From positions 1 to 64,000 of the forward strand of contig JAQTQX010000016.1 in the NCBI GenBank assembly GCA_028712075.1: 64,000 bases of DNA, read 5' to 3'. This stretch comes from Desulfuromonadaceae bacterium. Its GTDB lineage: Bacteria; Desulfobacterota; Desulfuromonadia; Geobacterales; Pseudopelobacteraceae. Positions 28,123-35,785 of the stretch are shown one piece after another. The notes beneath the pieces are model-generated. The model was not told where the DNA came from and did not search any database. It saw only the letters and a program-made list of their open reading frames with translations. Numbering within the stretch: the first letter of the stretch is position 1; each line of letters starts with the position of its first letter. Made by a program: the position numbers and the translations under genes.

Positions 28123-29022
28123 ATGATACAGCGAAAAATTGCGGGAAAAGAGCAGCAGGGGGTCCGGCTCGATGATGCTGTTGCCGCCCTGTGCGAATCG
28201 GTCAGCAAAACTGAGGCGCGCCGCATCATCGACCGGGGTGGCTGTACGGTCAACGTTGCACTGGTGAGAGTGGCATCGCGAAAAGTATCGGCAGGCGACG
28301 TCATCGAAATTGGCATCATGGAACCGGGGCGTTTCAAAGAGTTGCAGTTGCCGCCTGAAGCGCTGCTGTATGAGGACGGGGAGCTGATTGCTGTTAATAA
28401 GCCGGCCGGCATCAACAGCCAGCGTACACCCTATCAGCTGAAAGGGACGCTGGAATACTGGGTCTGCGAATATTTCAAAGCAGGCGGGAGCAGTGAGCCG
28501 GCCCGGGTTGTCCACCGCCTTGATCGCGGTACTTCGGGGGCGATGCTTTTCCCCAAAAGCAGGCAGAGTGCGGCCCGGATTTCAAAACTGTTTCAGGATG
28601 GTCTGGTCGAAAAAACGTATCTGGCGCTGGTATCAGGGTGCCCCGATCAGGAACAGTGGCGGGTTGATGCGCCGATCGGCAAGGTTGCGCCTGCTCGCTA
28701 CGGGATTGTGGAGGGGGGGAAATCGGCAATAACCGAATTTCGAACGGTAACATCGTCCGGGAGTGTTTCGCTGGTAGAAGCACGGCCGTTGACCGGCCGC
28801 ACCCATCAGATCCGGGTGCATCTTGCCTCGGTCGGGCTGCCGATTCTTGGTGACAGTACCTACGGCGGAGAAACGGCGGGGCGGATGATGCTGCACTGTT
28901 CGGCAATGAAGCTTCAAAGTGTGCAGCAGGGTCAGGGTGGAATAACGGTACGTGCACCGCTTGACGGGGAATTTATGGAACGGGTTTGCGCACTATCGGG
29001 AGACTATTCTCCGAACACCTGA
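28123..29022 (+). CDS. RluA-family RNA pseudouridine synthase
   Basis: A 299-residue protein from the ATG at 28123; the frame is open upstream. An S4 RNA-binding domain comes first (VRLDDAVAALCESVSKTEARRIIDRGG...ISAGDVIEI-like). The catalytic domain carries VHRLDRGTSGAMLFPKS with the catalytic aspartate, and RTHQIRVHLASVGLPILGD. It isomerises uridine in rRNA or tRNA; which position is not clear from sequence. It converges on, and overlaps by 19 bases, the AMMECR1 gene. Confidence 0.9.
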   Translation: MIQRKIAGKEQQGVRLDDAVAALCESVSKTEARRIIDRGGCTVNVALVRVASRKVSAGDVIEIGIMEPGRFKELQLPPEALLYEDGELIAVNKPAGINSQRTPYQLKGTLEYWVCEYFKAGGSSEPARVVHRLDRGTSGAMLFPKSRQSAARISKLFQDGLVEKTYLALVSGCPDQEQWRVDAPIGKVAPARYGIVEGGKSAITEFRTVTSSGSVSLVEARPLTGRTHQIRVHLASVGLPILGDSTYGGETAGRMMLHCSAMKLQSVQQGQGGITVRAPLDGEFMERVCALSGDYSPNT

Positions 29023-29549
29023 GCAGTGAAGATATGGATGTCGCATTCCCCCTGCCAGGCATCCTCCGGCAATCCTGCCTTGACGCAGGTGTGATTGAGA
29101 AACTGTTCCCGATCCCAGCCGTATTCGGTTGCCACCTGCGGCAGCAGTACCCCGTGATAGTTCCCTTTGGTAATATAGATACCATGAGTGCCAACCTGTA
29201 TTTTTTCCACAGACTCAGTCTTTTGCAACGGTGAAAGGACGGAAATGTCGAGCGTGAAATCGGCAAGATCACTCGCCTTCATCGGGTAGAAGCGCGGGTC
29301 GCGGGTCGCCGCCGACAGCGCCATCTCCTGTACCAGAAGGTATAACGGCTTCTCGGATACGAAATTACCGATACACCCCCGCAGTTCACCCTTCTGCTTG
29401 ATCGTAACAAAACAGCCGGAGTGAAGATTCAATCCGGGCAATTCAGATGCGACAGACGGAATACTCCGGTCTGTTACGTAGGAAGCGATCGTAGTACGGG
29501 CGATCTTGAGCAGTTCTTTCTGCTCTTTTTTGGTCAAGAGATCCGGCAT
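29004..29549 (-). CDS. amrA: AMMECR1-domain protein (AmmeMemoRadiSam system A)
   Basis: A 181-residue protein with the AMMECR1 signature LRGCIGNFVSEKPLYLLVQEMALSAATRDPRFYPM (about 62-96) and QVATEYGWDREQFLNHTC. The start is the ATG at 29549, which has GGAGGACAACG upstream. Members usually sit beside a MEMO protein and a radical SAM enzyme (AmmeMemoRadiSam); neither is present here. It is downstream of def on the same strand. Function unknown. Confidence 0.88.
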   Translation of the reverse strand: MPDLLTKKEQKELLKIARTTIASYVTDRSIPSVASELPGLNLHSGCFVTIKQKGELRGCIGNFVSEKPLYLLVQEMALSAATRDPRFYPMKASDLADFTLDISVLSPLQKTESVEKIQVGTHGIYITKGNYHGVLLPQVATEYGWDREQFLNHTCVKAGLPEDAWQGECDIHIFTAQVFGE

Positions 29550-29579
29550 CGTTGTCCTCCGAACATTCAAAAATAAAAA

Positions 29580-30083
29580 TCAGTAATTCTTTCGCCGGAA
29601 CAGCCCTGTTTTGATGCTGGTCACCCGGTCGAGAAACAGCACGCCGTCCAGATGATCCATTTCATGCTGGATGGCCACCGCCTCAAAACCGCTGGCATCA
29701 ATCGCATGCTCCGCCTCATCAGGCGTCGTGAAGCGCACCGTAATGTTCGTGGCCCGGTCGACGTCGCCCGTGTAGTCAGGAACGCTCATACACCCTTCCC
29801 GCATGGTCGCCGAACCGCTCCGGCTGGTAATTTCCGGGTTGATCATGCGGAGGAGGCCGTGGTTGTTCTCCTTGCCATGACGGTTTTTTGAGACGTCAAC
29901 CACGCAGACACGAAGCGTGACGCCGATCTGCGGAGCGGCCACGCCGACCGAGCCGGGGCCATCATGCATTGTGTCCATCAGATCCTGTATCAGGCCATGA
30001 ATACTCTGATCGATCTTTTCGACCCTATGGCAGAGCTTTTTCAATATCGGATGCGGGTACTTCAGAATAGGGAGGATCGGCAT
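29580..30083 (-). CDS. def: Peptide deformylase
   Basis: A 167-residue metalloenzyme removing the formyl group from nascent proteins. All three motifs are present: GVAAPQIG (about 47-54), EGCMSVP with the metal cysteine, and QHEMDHLDG with the two histidines and catalytic glutamate. Length is normal. It starts 2 bases after the stop of the ACT-domain gene. Confidence 0.96.
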   Translation of the reverse strand: MPILPILKYPHPILKKLCHRVEKIDQSIHGLIQDLMDTMHDGPGSVGVAAPQIGVTLRVCVVDVSKNRHGKENNHGLLRMINPEITSRSGSATMREGCMSVPDYTGDVDRATNITVRFTTPDEAEHAIDASGFEAVAIQHEMDHLDGVLFLDRVTSIKTGLFRRKNY

Positions 30084-30085
30084 TG

Positions 30086-30646
30086 TCAGAACGCTACCGG
30101 AGTAATGACCCGCACGCCGATCTCCACGTCCAGCTCTTTTTTCAGTGCGACGAGTGTCTGTTCCACCGCTTCGGCAGTTACGCCGTCCGGCAGTGCTACC
30201 TCAAGCATCAGAACGTAGACCGGCTCTTCTTCCGTACCGATCAGCTTGGTGTTGAGGTCGGTAATATTGACGCTGCGAGCAGCCAGTTCGCGGGTGACGC
30301 GATAGACAATGCCCGGTTGGTCGGCGCCATAGACCGAGATCATACAGATTTCCCCGTCGCTCTCCTGACGGGCAATCTCGTCAGGGTGCAGGGTGCGCAC
30401 ACCGAGCGACATCCCTATCCGGTCGCAGACCGGCTTCAGTTCTTCAATCAGTCGTGCTTTGCTGAACGGTTTTTTCAGCGAAACAATCAGGATCATGGCA
30501 AATTCGCCCGCCAGCATCGTACAGCTGGAATCAGCGATATTGCAGCCGAGGTTAAATAACCCTTCGGTGATGGCGGCCACGATACCGGGGCGGTCTTTCC
30601 CCACGACTGACACGGCGTAATGCACGGTTTCTGACTGATGTGTCAT
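30086..30646 (-). CDS. Double ACT-domain protein, GcvR-like
   Basis: A 186-residue protein made of two ACT domains: YAVSVVGKDRPGIVAAITEGLFNLGCNIADSSCT, and MISVYGADQPGIVYRVTRELAARSVNITDLNTKL. This is the layout of GcvR, the antagonist of the glycine-cleavage activator GcvA in enterobacteria. No gcvA is visible here, so the regulatory role is only inferred. The ATG at 30646 has a GAGGTG ribosome site; the frame continues upstream. Confidence 0.85.
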   Translation of the reverse strand: MTHQSETVHYAVSVVGKDRPGIVAAITEGLFNLGCNIADSSCTMLAGEFAMILIVSLKKPFSKARLIEELKPVCDRIGMSLGVRTLHPDEIARQESDGEICMISVYGADQPGIVYRVTRELAARSVNITDLNTKLIGTEEEPVYVLMLEVALPDGVTAEAVEQTLVALKKELDVEIGVRVITPVAF

Positions 30647-30764
30647 GATACACCTCACAGATGGTAGTCCCGCATGGTTTTGCACCAAAACGATTTCATC
30701 TGCAAATGTTTTTTCAAATAGGCTATAGTTCTCCACACAATTTTATGACGTACAGGAGTCAGTC

Positions 30765-32777
30765 ATGCCGGAAATTATTCGCTCGGTCTGCCCCTACGAT
30801 TGTCCCGATGCCTGTGGTCTTTTGGTCACCGTACATAACGGTCGGGCCGTCAGCGTCTGCGGCGACCCTGATCATCCGATCACCCGGGGTCTGCTCTGCC
30901 CGAAGATGAACCACTATGAGCAGACGGTTCATTCGTCACGGCGTCTGACGACACCACTGCGGCGTGCCGGGATCAAAGGTTCCGGTGCATTTGAGCCGAT
31001 TTCCTGGGAGACCGCGATTGCGGAAATATGTGATCGCTGGGCAGAGATAATCGGCGACCATGGTGCTGAAGCGATCCTTCCCTACTCGTACGCCGGTACA
31101 ATGGGATTGCTGCAGCGAAACGCCGGCCATGCGTTCTTCCATAAACTTGGCGCCTCACGCCTGGAGCGCACTATCTGTTCGCCGGCCAAAGAGGCTGGTT
31201 GGAAGACACTCATGGGGGATACGCCCGCCATGGATCCGGCTGAGATCGAGCAGAGCGATCTGGTGTTGCTGTGGGGAATCAATGCCGCAGCAACGAGCAT
31301 CCACGCCATGCGTGATGCCCAGACCGCCCGCCGTCGCGGTGCGCGGCTCTGGGCAATCGACACCTACCGGACGCCGACCTGTGACGCCGCCGATGAGGCC
31401 TTTCTCGTTCGCCCCGGGGGCGACGGCGCGTTGGCGCTGGCGCTGCTGCACGTCATTGTTGCAGAAAATCTGCTTGAACATGATTTTATCGCCGCAAATG
31501 TCTTCGGATTCGAGCAGCTGACCGCCCGGATTCTGCCGGACTGCTCTCCCGCTGAGCTGTCTCCTGTCTGCGGGCTGCCCGTTGATGTCATCGTGCGCAT
31601 GGCGCGTGAGTATGCCCGGGCTCGGGCGCCGTTTATCCGACTGGGGAGCGGCCTGTGCCGCTACGGCAACGGTGCCATGACCGTGCGCACTATCAGCTGT
31701 CTGCCGGCAGTCGTCGGCGCCTGGGCAAAACCGGGGGGCGGCATTTTTCTCGGTACCTCCACCGGCGGCGCGTTTCCTTTACAGCCGGTGATCCGTGAAG
31801 ATTTTATGACCGGCACGCCGCGCCTGGTCAGCATGAACCAGCTTGGCTCAGCCCTTACCGAACTGGCTGACCCGGCGGTGCGCTCGCTGTACGTTTATCA
31901 TTCCAACCCGGCTGCAATCGCACCCGATCAGAATGCGGTCATTCGCGGGCTGGAACGGGAAGATCTGTTCACGGTCGTCCACGAGCGCTTTCTGACTGAC
32001 AGTGCCCGTTATGCCGATATTGTCCTCCCCGCTACCTCCTCGCTGGAGCACCCCGATCTGTACCGCAGCTACGGCAGCTACCATGCCCAGTGCTGCGCTG
32101 CTGCCATCCCGCCGGTGGGGGGCGCCAAAAGCAACTGGGAGGTGTTCTCCCTGCTGGCGGCCGGCATGGGGTGGGACGAACCGTTTTTCCGCCAATCGGC
32201 AGATGAGTTGATAGAACTGTTGCTTGCCGAGGCAACGCCGTGGCGGAACCGGGATATGACGGAACAGTTGCGCCGGGGAAATCCGTTGCTTTTTACGCCG
32301 TTGACCGACCCGAAGAAGGAGTGGCTGACCCGCTCGGGAAAGATTGAGATCATGAACGAGTGTGATGGCGAACCGCTCCCCCGTCCGCTGCCGATTCATG
32401 CCGTCAGTGACGGTTTCCCGCTGCGTCTCCAGCCGGCGACCACACCATTCGCGCTTAACTCTAGTTTTTATGAACAGGATGAGCTGCGTGCGAAACAGCG
32501 GCGCATTGAACTGCTGATGAACCCTGATGACGCCGAGGCTCGCGGCCTCTCAGACCAACAGGAGGTGGTTGCCTGGAATGGTCGGGGGGACGTTCGCTTT
32601 ACCCTGCGGATAACTGAACGGGTGCCCCGCGGCACAGTCGTTACTGAAGGGGTCTGGTGGCGAGAGTTCATTCCGGGAGATCGCGGGGTCAATGCCCTGA
32701 CGTCGCAGCGTCTGACCGACGGCGGACGGGGGAGCACCCTGTATGATGTGACGGTTGAGGTCAAATGTTTTGTATAA
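30765..32777 (+). CDS. Molybdopterin oxidoreductase
   Basis: A 670-residue protein of the DMSO-reductase superfamily. N-terminal cysteines CPYDCPDAC...LLCPK should bind a [4Fe-4S] cluster. Molybdopterin-binding segments include LLWGINAAATSIHAM and YADIVLPATSSLEHPDLYRSYG, and the C-terminal dinucleotide-binding domain starts near residue 540. No signal peptide and no partner electron-transfer subunit are encoded beside it, so it is probably cytoplasmic and of unknown substrate. It diverges from the GcvR-like gene. Confidence 0.85.
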   Translation: MPEIIRSVCPYDCPDACGLLVTVHNGRAVSVCGDPDHPITRGLLCPKMNHYEQTVHSSRRLTTPLRRAGIKGSGAFEPISWETAIAEICDRWAEIIGDHGAEAILPYSYAGTMGLLQRNAGHAFFHKLGASRLERTICSPAKEAGWKTLMGDTPAMDPAEIEQSDLVLLWGINAAATSIHAMRDAQTARRRGARLWAIDTYRTPTCDAADEAFLVRPGGDGALALALLHVIVAENLLEHDFIAANVFGFEQLTARILPDCSPAELSPVCGLPVDVIVRMAREYARARAPFIRLGSGLCRYGNGAMTVRTISCLPAVVGAWAKPGGGIFLGTSTGGAFPLQPVIREDFMTGTPRLVSMNQLGSALTELADPAVRSLYVYHSNPAAIAPDQNAVIRGLEREDLFTVVHERFLTDSARYADIVLPATSSLEHPDLYRSYGSYHAQCCAAAIPPVGGAKSNWEVFSLLAAGMGWDEPFFRQSADELIELLLAEATPWRNRDMTEQLRRGNPLLFTPLTDPKKEWLTRSGKIEIMNECDGEPLPRPLPIHAVSDGFPLRLQPATTPFALNSSFYEQDELRAKQRRIELLMNPDDAEARGLSDQQEVVAWNGRGDVRFTLRITERVPRGTVVTEGVWWREFIPGDRGVNALTSQRLTDGGRGSTLYDVTVEVKCFV

Positions 32778-32827
32778 GATACATTTTTTTAGTTGAACTG
32801 CTCATTTGTTTTGTATATGATTCATTC
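32766..32827 (+). promoter_or_regulatory. hipB promoter with tandem operator-like repeats
   Basis: TTGAAC (32793-32798), 17 bases, TATGAT (32816-32821) form a sigma-70 promoter whose start point would fall on the hipB ATG at 32828. Two 21-bp direct repeats, beginning TGTTTTGTATA, lie at 32766-32786 and 32807-32827 (18 of 21 identical, 41 bp apart, about four helical turns). The second covers the -10, as expected for HipB autorepression. Confidence 0.65.
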
Positions 32828-33067
32828 ATGTTATTCGAAATCGGCAGACAGATACGATGCGAGCGCAAGCGTCGCAAAATATCCCAGGAAAAACTGGCGC
32901 ATGAACTGGGCATGAGCCGCTCGACGATCAGCCAGATAGAGGCGGGGATTGTCCGGGAGATAGGCGTGCGTAAGCTGATCAGAATTCTTGATTGTCTTGG
33001 CCTTGAAATGCGTGTGCGTTCGGCTGGATCGCCACCAACTCTCGAAGAGTTGCGGGGTGACGCGTGA
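32828..33067 (+). CDS. hipB: HipB-like XRE antitoxin
   Basis: A 79-residue helix-turn-helix protein: IGRQIRCERKRRKISQEKLAHELGMSRSTISQIEAG. The ATG at 32828 is chosen because the domain begins there; the longer frame runs back through the promoter. It should bind and neutralise the HipA kinase and repress the operon. Its stop overlaps the GTG start of hipA (GTGA). No ribosome site precedes the ATG, in line with a leaderless message. Confidence 0.85.
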   Translation: MLFEIGRQIRCERKRRKISQEKLAHELGMSRSTISQIEAGIVREIGVRKLIRILDCLGLEMRVRSAGSPPTLEELRGDA

Positions 33068-34275
33068 TCGGTACGGGTCGTCAGAGTTTAGCGGTGTGGT
33101 CTGCCGGACAGCGCGCCGGTCTGTTGGAGCGCTCCACTGACCAGCATCACTATGTATTTGCCTATGATCAGGCCGCCGTTTCGCAAGACCGCCAGGTGTC
33201 GCTTACCATGCCGGTGCGTCTCGAAAGCTGGTTGAGTCGGGATCTCCACCCGGTGTTTCAGATGAATCTTCCTGAAGGTGCGCTGCTGGAGGCAATTCGC
33301 AGAGCCATTGCGAAGCTGGTCGGAGATGATGACATGGCAATCCTCCGCGTAACCGGCGGAAACCAGGTGGGGCGTAACCGCTTCTCTCTTCAGGAAGACA
33401 CCTCCCCCGGCGTTGTGGAGACCATCGAGTCGCTGGATGAGCTGCTATCTTATCCTGACACTGAAGAGCTGTTTCACGATTTGGTTTCCCGGTATGCTCT
33501 CCGTTCCGGTGTTTCAGGTGTGCAGCCGAAGGTCCTGCTCGATGCCACCGAACGTAGTACTGCGTCAGTTGGCGGTTACATTGTAAAGTCGTGGGGAAGC
33601 GAATATCCGCACCTGGCGGCCAATGAATTTTTTTGTATGACGGCGGCACGTTTGGCCGGGCTGCCTGTCCCTGATTTTCATCTAACTGAAAATGGCGGGC
33701 TGTTTCTCATGAAGCGCTTCGATGTCGCTGCCGACGGCGGGTCGATCGGATTTGAAGATATGTGTTCTCTGCAGGGTGTCGGCACTGCGCAGAAGTATGG
33801 CAGTACCTATGAAAGAATCGCCAGAAGTATCAGGGATTTCGTATCTCCCGAGTTTCTCCATGAGGCCCGACGGCAATTTTTTGCCACACTGCTGCTCTCC
33901 AGCATCGTGAAGAACGGTGACGCCCACCTCAAAAATTTCGGGGTCATATACGAGCGGCCCGGCATGCCGGCGCGTCTTGCCCCACTCTATGACATAGTAA
34001 CGACCGCTGCGTATATTCCTCAGGATATTCCGGCGTTGTCTCTGGCCGGAACAAAAAAGTGGTGGCCGCGCAAGATGCTGGAACAGTTTGCGCTGACGCA
34101 TCTGGCGTTATCAATCAAAGAAATTGAACAGATTTTTGACAGAGTTGCCGAGGGTGTTGCCGGTACGAGGGGCTTGCTGGCGGACTACACGAACGAGCAT
34201 CAGGAGTTTGGCGCCGTTGGGGGGAAGATGCTTGAGATTTGGGAATCGGGGCTGAGTCAGTTCCGTTCTCAATGA
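33064..34275 (+). CDS. hipA: HipA-family Ser/Thr kinase toxin
   Basis: A 403-residue HipA-type kinase starting at GTG. It has an N-terminal couple-hipA domain and SGVQPKVLL (about 157-165) in the ATP-binding part. The catalytic loop is KNGDAHLKNFG (Asp near residue 286) and the metal-binding motif is LYDIVTT. HipA homologues phosphorylate a tRNA synthetase or other targets and stop growth. It is complete and all kinase residues look intact. The last 76 bp are repeated downstream of the next gene. Confidence 0.93.
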   Translation: MIGTGRQSLAVWSAGQRAGLLERSTDQHHYVFAYDQAAVSQDRQVSLTMPVRLESWLSRDLHPVFQMNLPEGALLEAIRRAIAKLVGDDDMAILRVTGGNQVGRNRFSLQEDTSPGVVETIESLDELLSYPDTEELFHDLVSRYALRSGVSGVQPKVLLDATERSTASVGGYIVKSWGSEYPHLAANEFFCMTAARLAGLPVPDFHLTENGGLFLMKRFDVAADGGSIGFEDMCSLQGVGTAQKYGSTYERIARSIRDFVSPEFLHEARRQFFATLLLSSIVKNGDAHLKNFGVIYERPGMPARLAPLYDIVTTAAYIPQDIPALSLAGTKKWWPRKMLEQFALTHLALSIKEIEQIFDRVAEGVAGTRGLLADYTNEHQEFGAVGGKMLEIWESGLSQFRSQ

Positions 34276-34279
34276 CGGG
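34204..34279 (+). repeat. hipA 3'-end repeat, copy 1
   Basis: The final 72 bases of hipA plus a few beyond the stop. A second copy at 35580-35655 differs at about ten positions and by one inserted base. The shared core includes GGGGGGAAGATGCTTGAGAT. The repeats lie 1376 bp apart and bracket the DUF4143 ATPase gene. Confidence 0.85.
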
Positions 34280-34354
34280 GAGGAACAAAAAGATCTGTCA
34301 CATCCCTGTTATTTATCCTTGCATTTCTGGTAACAAGGCCCCATATTTGCAAAC

Positions 34355-35521
34355 ATGATACCACGCCAACTCTCCCCTAAACTATCCGAAGCTCTTGCTA
34401 ATTCTCCCGCTGTTGCTCTGCTTGGACCCCGCCAGGTTGGCAAAACGACCCTTGCGTTTGAGATCGGTCAACCGGTGGATGCTCTCTATATTGATCTTGA
34501 ATCCGAACAGGATCTGGCCAAACTTGCCCAACCGGAGTTGTATCTCAGCGATCATCAGGACAGGCTGGTCATTATTGATGAGGTACATCGCCTTCCCGGC
34601 CTGTTCCCAATCCTGCGAGGACTTATTGATCAGGGGCGCCGGTCCGGTCTGCGTGTCGGGCGGTATCTGCTGCTGGGATCTGCTTCTCTTGATCTGCTCA
34701 AACAGTCCGGTGAAACATTGGCAGGGCGTATCGCCTATCTTGAGCTATCACCATTTACCGTTCTGGAAACCGGCGAGTTGTCGTCAGAAAACCTTTGGGT
34801 GGTAGGAGGTTTCCCGGAAAGTATGCTTGCTTCTGATCCCCGTCAGAGTCTCCGCTGGCGGCAGGATTTTATTCGTACCTACCTTGAACGTGATATTCCC
34901 CAGTTTGGGCCACGGATTGCGGCAGAAACATTGCGCCGCTTTTGGGTCATGCTGGCCCACAATCAAGGCGGTCTGTTGAATGCGGCCCAATTCTCGCGCA
35001 ACCTCGGTATTGACGTGAAAACGGTCAACAGCTACCTCGATCTTCTTGTTGACCTGATGCTCGTGCGGCGGCTTCCACCGTGGCATGCCAATATCGGAAA
35101 GCGGCTGGTAAAATCACCCAAAGTATATGTGCGTGATAGCGGTCTTGTCCATGCGTTGCTCGCTATTCAGGATAAGGAGAGCCTGCTTGCTCACCCGGTT
35201 GTCGGACAAAGCTGGGAGTGTTTTGTCATTGAAAACCTGCTCGCCGCCGGCATGGGGGAGGTTCAGGGTTTTTTCTATCGTACAGGTGGTGGCGCTGAAG
35301 TTGATTTACTTTTGTTATGGCCGGATAGCACCCTGTGGGCCGTAGAAATTAAACGCAGTCTCAGTCCCAAGCTTGAACGCGGTTTCTACTCGGCCTGCGT
35401 AGATCTCGCACCGGCAAAAAAGTATGTCGTGTATCCTGGTGTTGAGCGCTACCGGATTGCCCCTGATATTGAGGCACTACCACTTGCGCTGTTGGCTGAA
35501 CAGATCAAACAGGCGCTGTGA
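34355..35521 (+). CDS. AAA ATPase with DUF4143 domain
   Basis: A 388-residue ATPase of the AAA_14/DUF4143 family. Walker A is LLGPRQVGKTTLA (about 22-34), Walker B LVIIDEVHRLP, and sensor-like LLLGSASLDLL follows. The C-terminal DUF4143 half resembles a restriction-endonuclease-like fold (RTGGGAEVDLLL, WAVEIKRS). Such genes are common, often solitary, in genomic islands; their function is not known. Direct repeats of the hipA end on both sides suggest it arrived by insertion or segmental duplication. Confidence 0.88.
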   Translation: MIPRQLSPKLSEALANSPAVALLGPRQVGKTTLAFEIGQPVDALYIDLESEQDLAKLAQPELYLSDHQDRLVIIDEVHRLPGLFPILRGLIDQGRRSGLRVGRYLLLGSASLDLLKQSGETLAGRIAYLELSPFTVLETGELSSENLWVVGGFPESMLASDPRQSLRWRQDFIRTYLERDIPQFGPRIAAETLRRFWVMLAHNQGGLLNAAQFSRNLGIDVKTVNSYLDLLVDLMLVRRLPPWHANIGKRLVKSPKVYVRDSGLVHALLAIQDKESLLAHPVVGQSWECFVIENLLAAGMGEVQGFFYRTGGGAEVDLLLLWPDSTLWAVEIKRSLSPKLERGFYSACVDLAPAKKYVVYPGVERYRIAPDIEALPLALLAEQIKQAL

Positions 35522-35579
35522 TGGTGGCGATAAAATTGATCCGAGCAGGATCAATAGGGGAGATGTCCCGATTTCTGGT

Positions 35580-35655
35580 GAGTTTAGCGCAGCCGGGGGG
35601 AAGATGCTTGAGATTTGGGAGTTCGGGCTTGAGCCAGTTCCGTTCTCAAAGACGG
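35580..35655 (+). repeat. hipA 3'-end repeat, copy 2
   Basis: A degenerate copy of the hipA tail (34204-34279) after the DUF4143 gene. The hipA reading frame is broken by a one-base insertion. The 264-base gap between 35522 and 35785 holds only this remnant. Confidence 0.85.
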
Positions 35656-35785
35656 ATGAAAATAATAAAATGCATGAAGCCCTCTTTTACGCAGATTTAA
35701 TGCCTTTTGCCTTGCTTTTGCCTGTTTATTTACTTTATTTTGTACCGTTTTTTAAACACATATAATGTAGGGAGCAGATGTAGTA

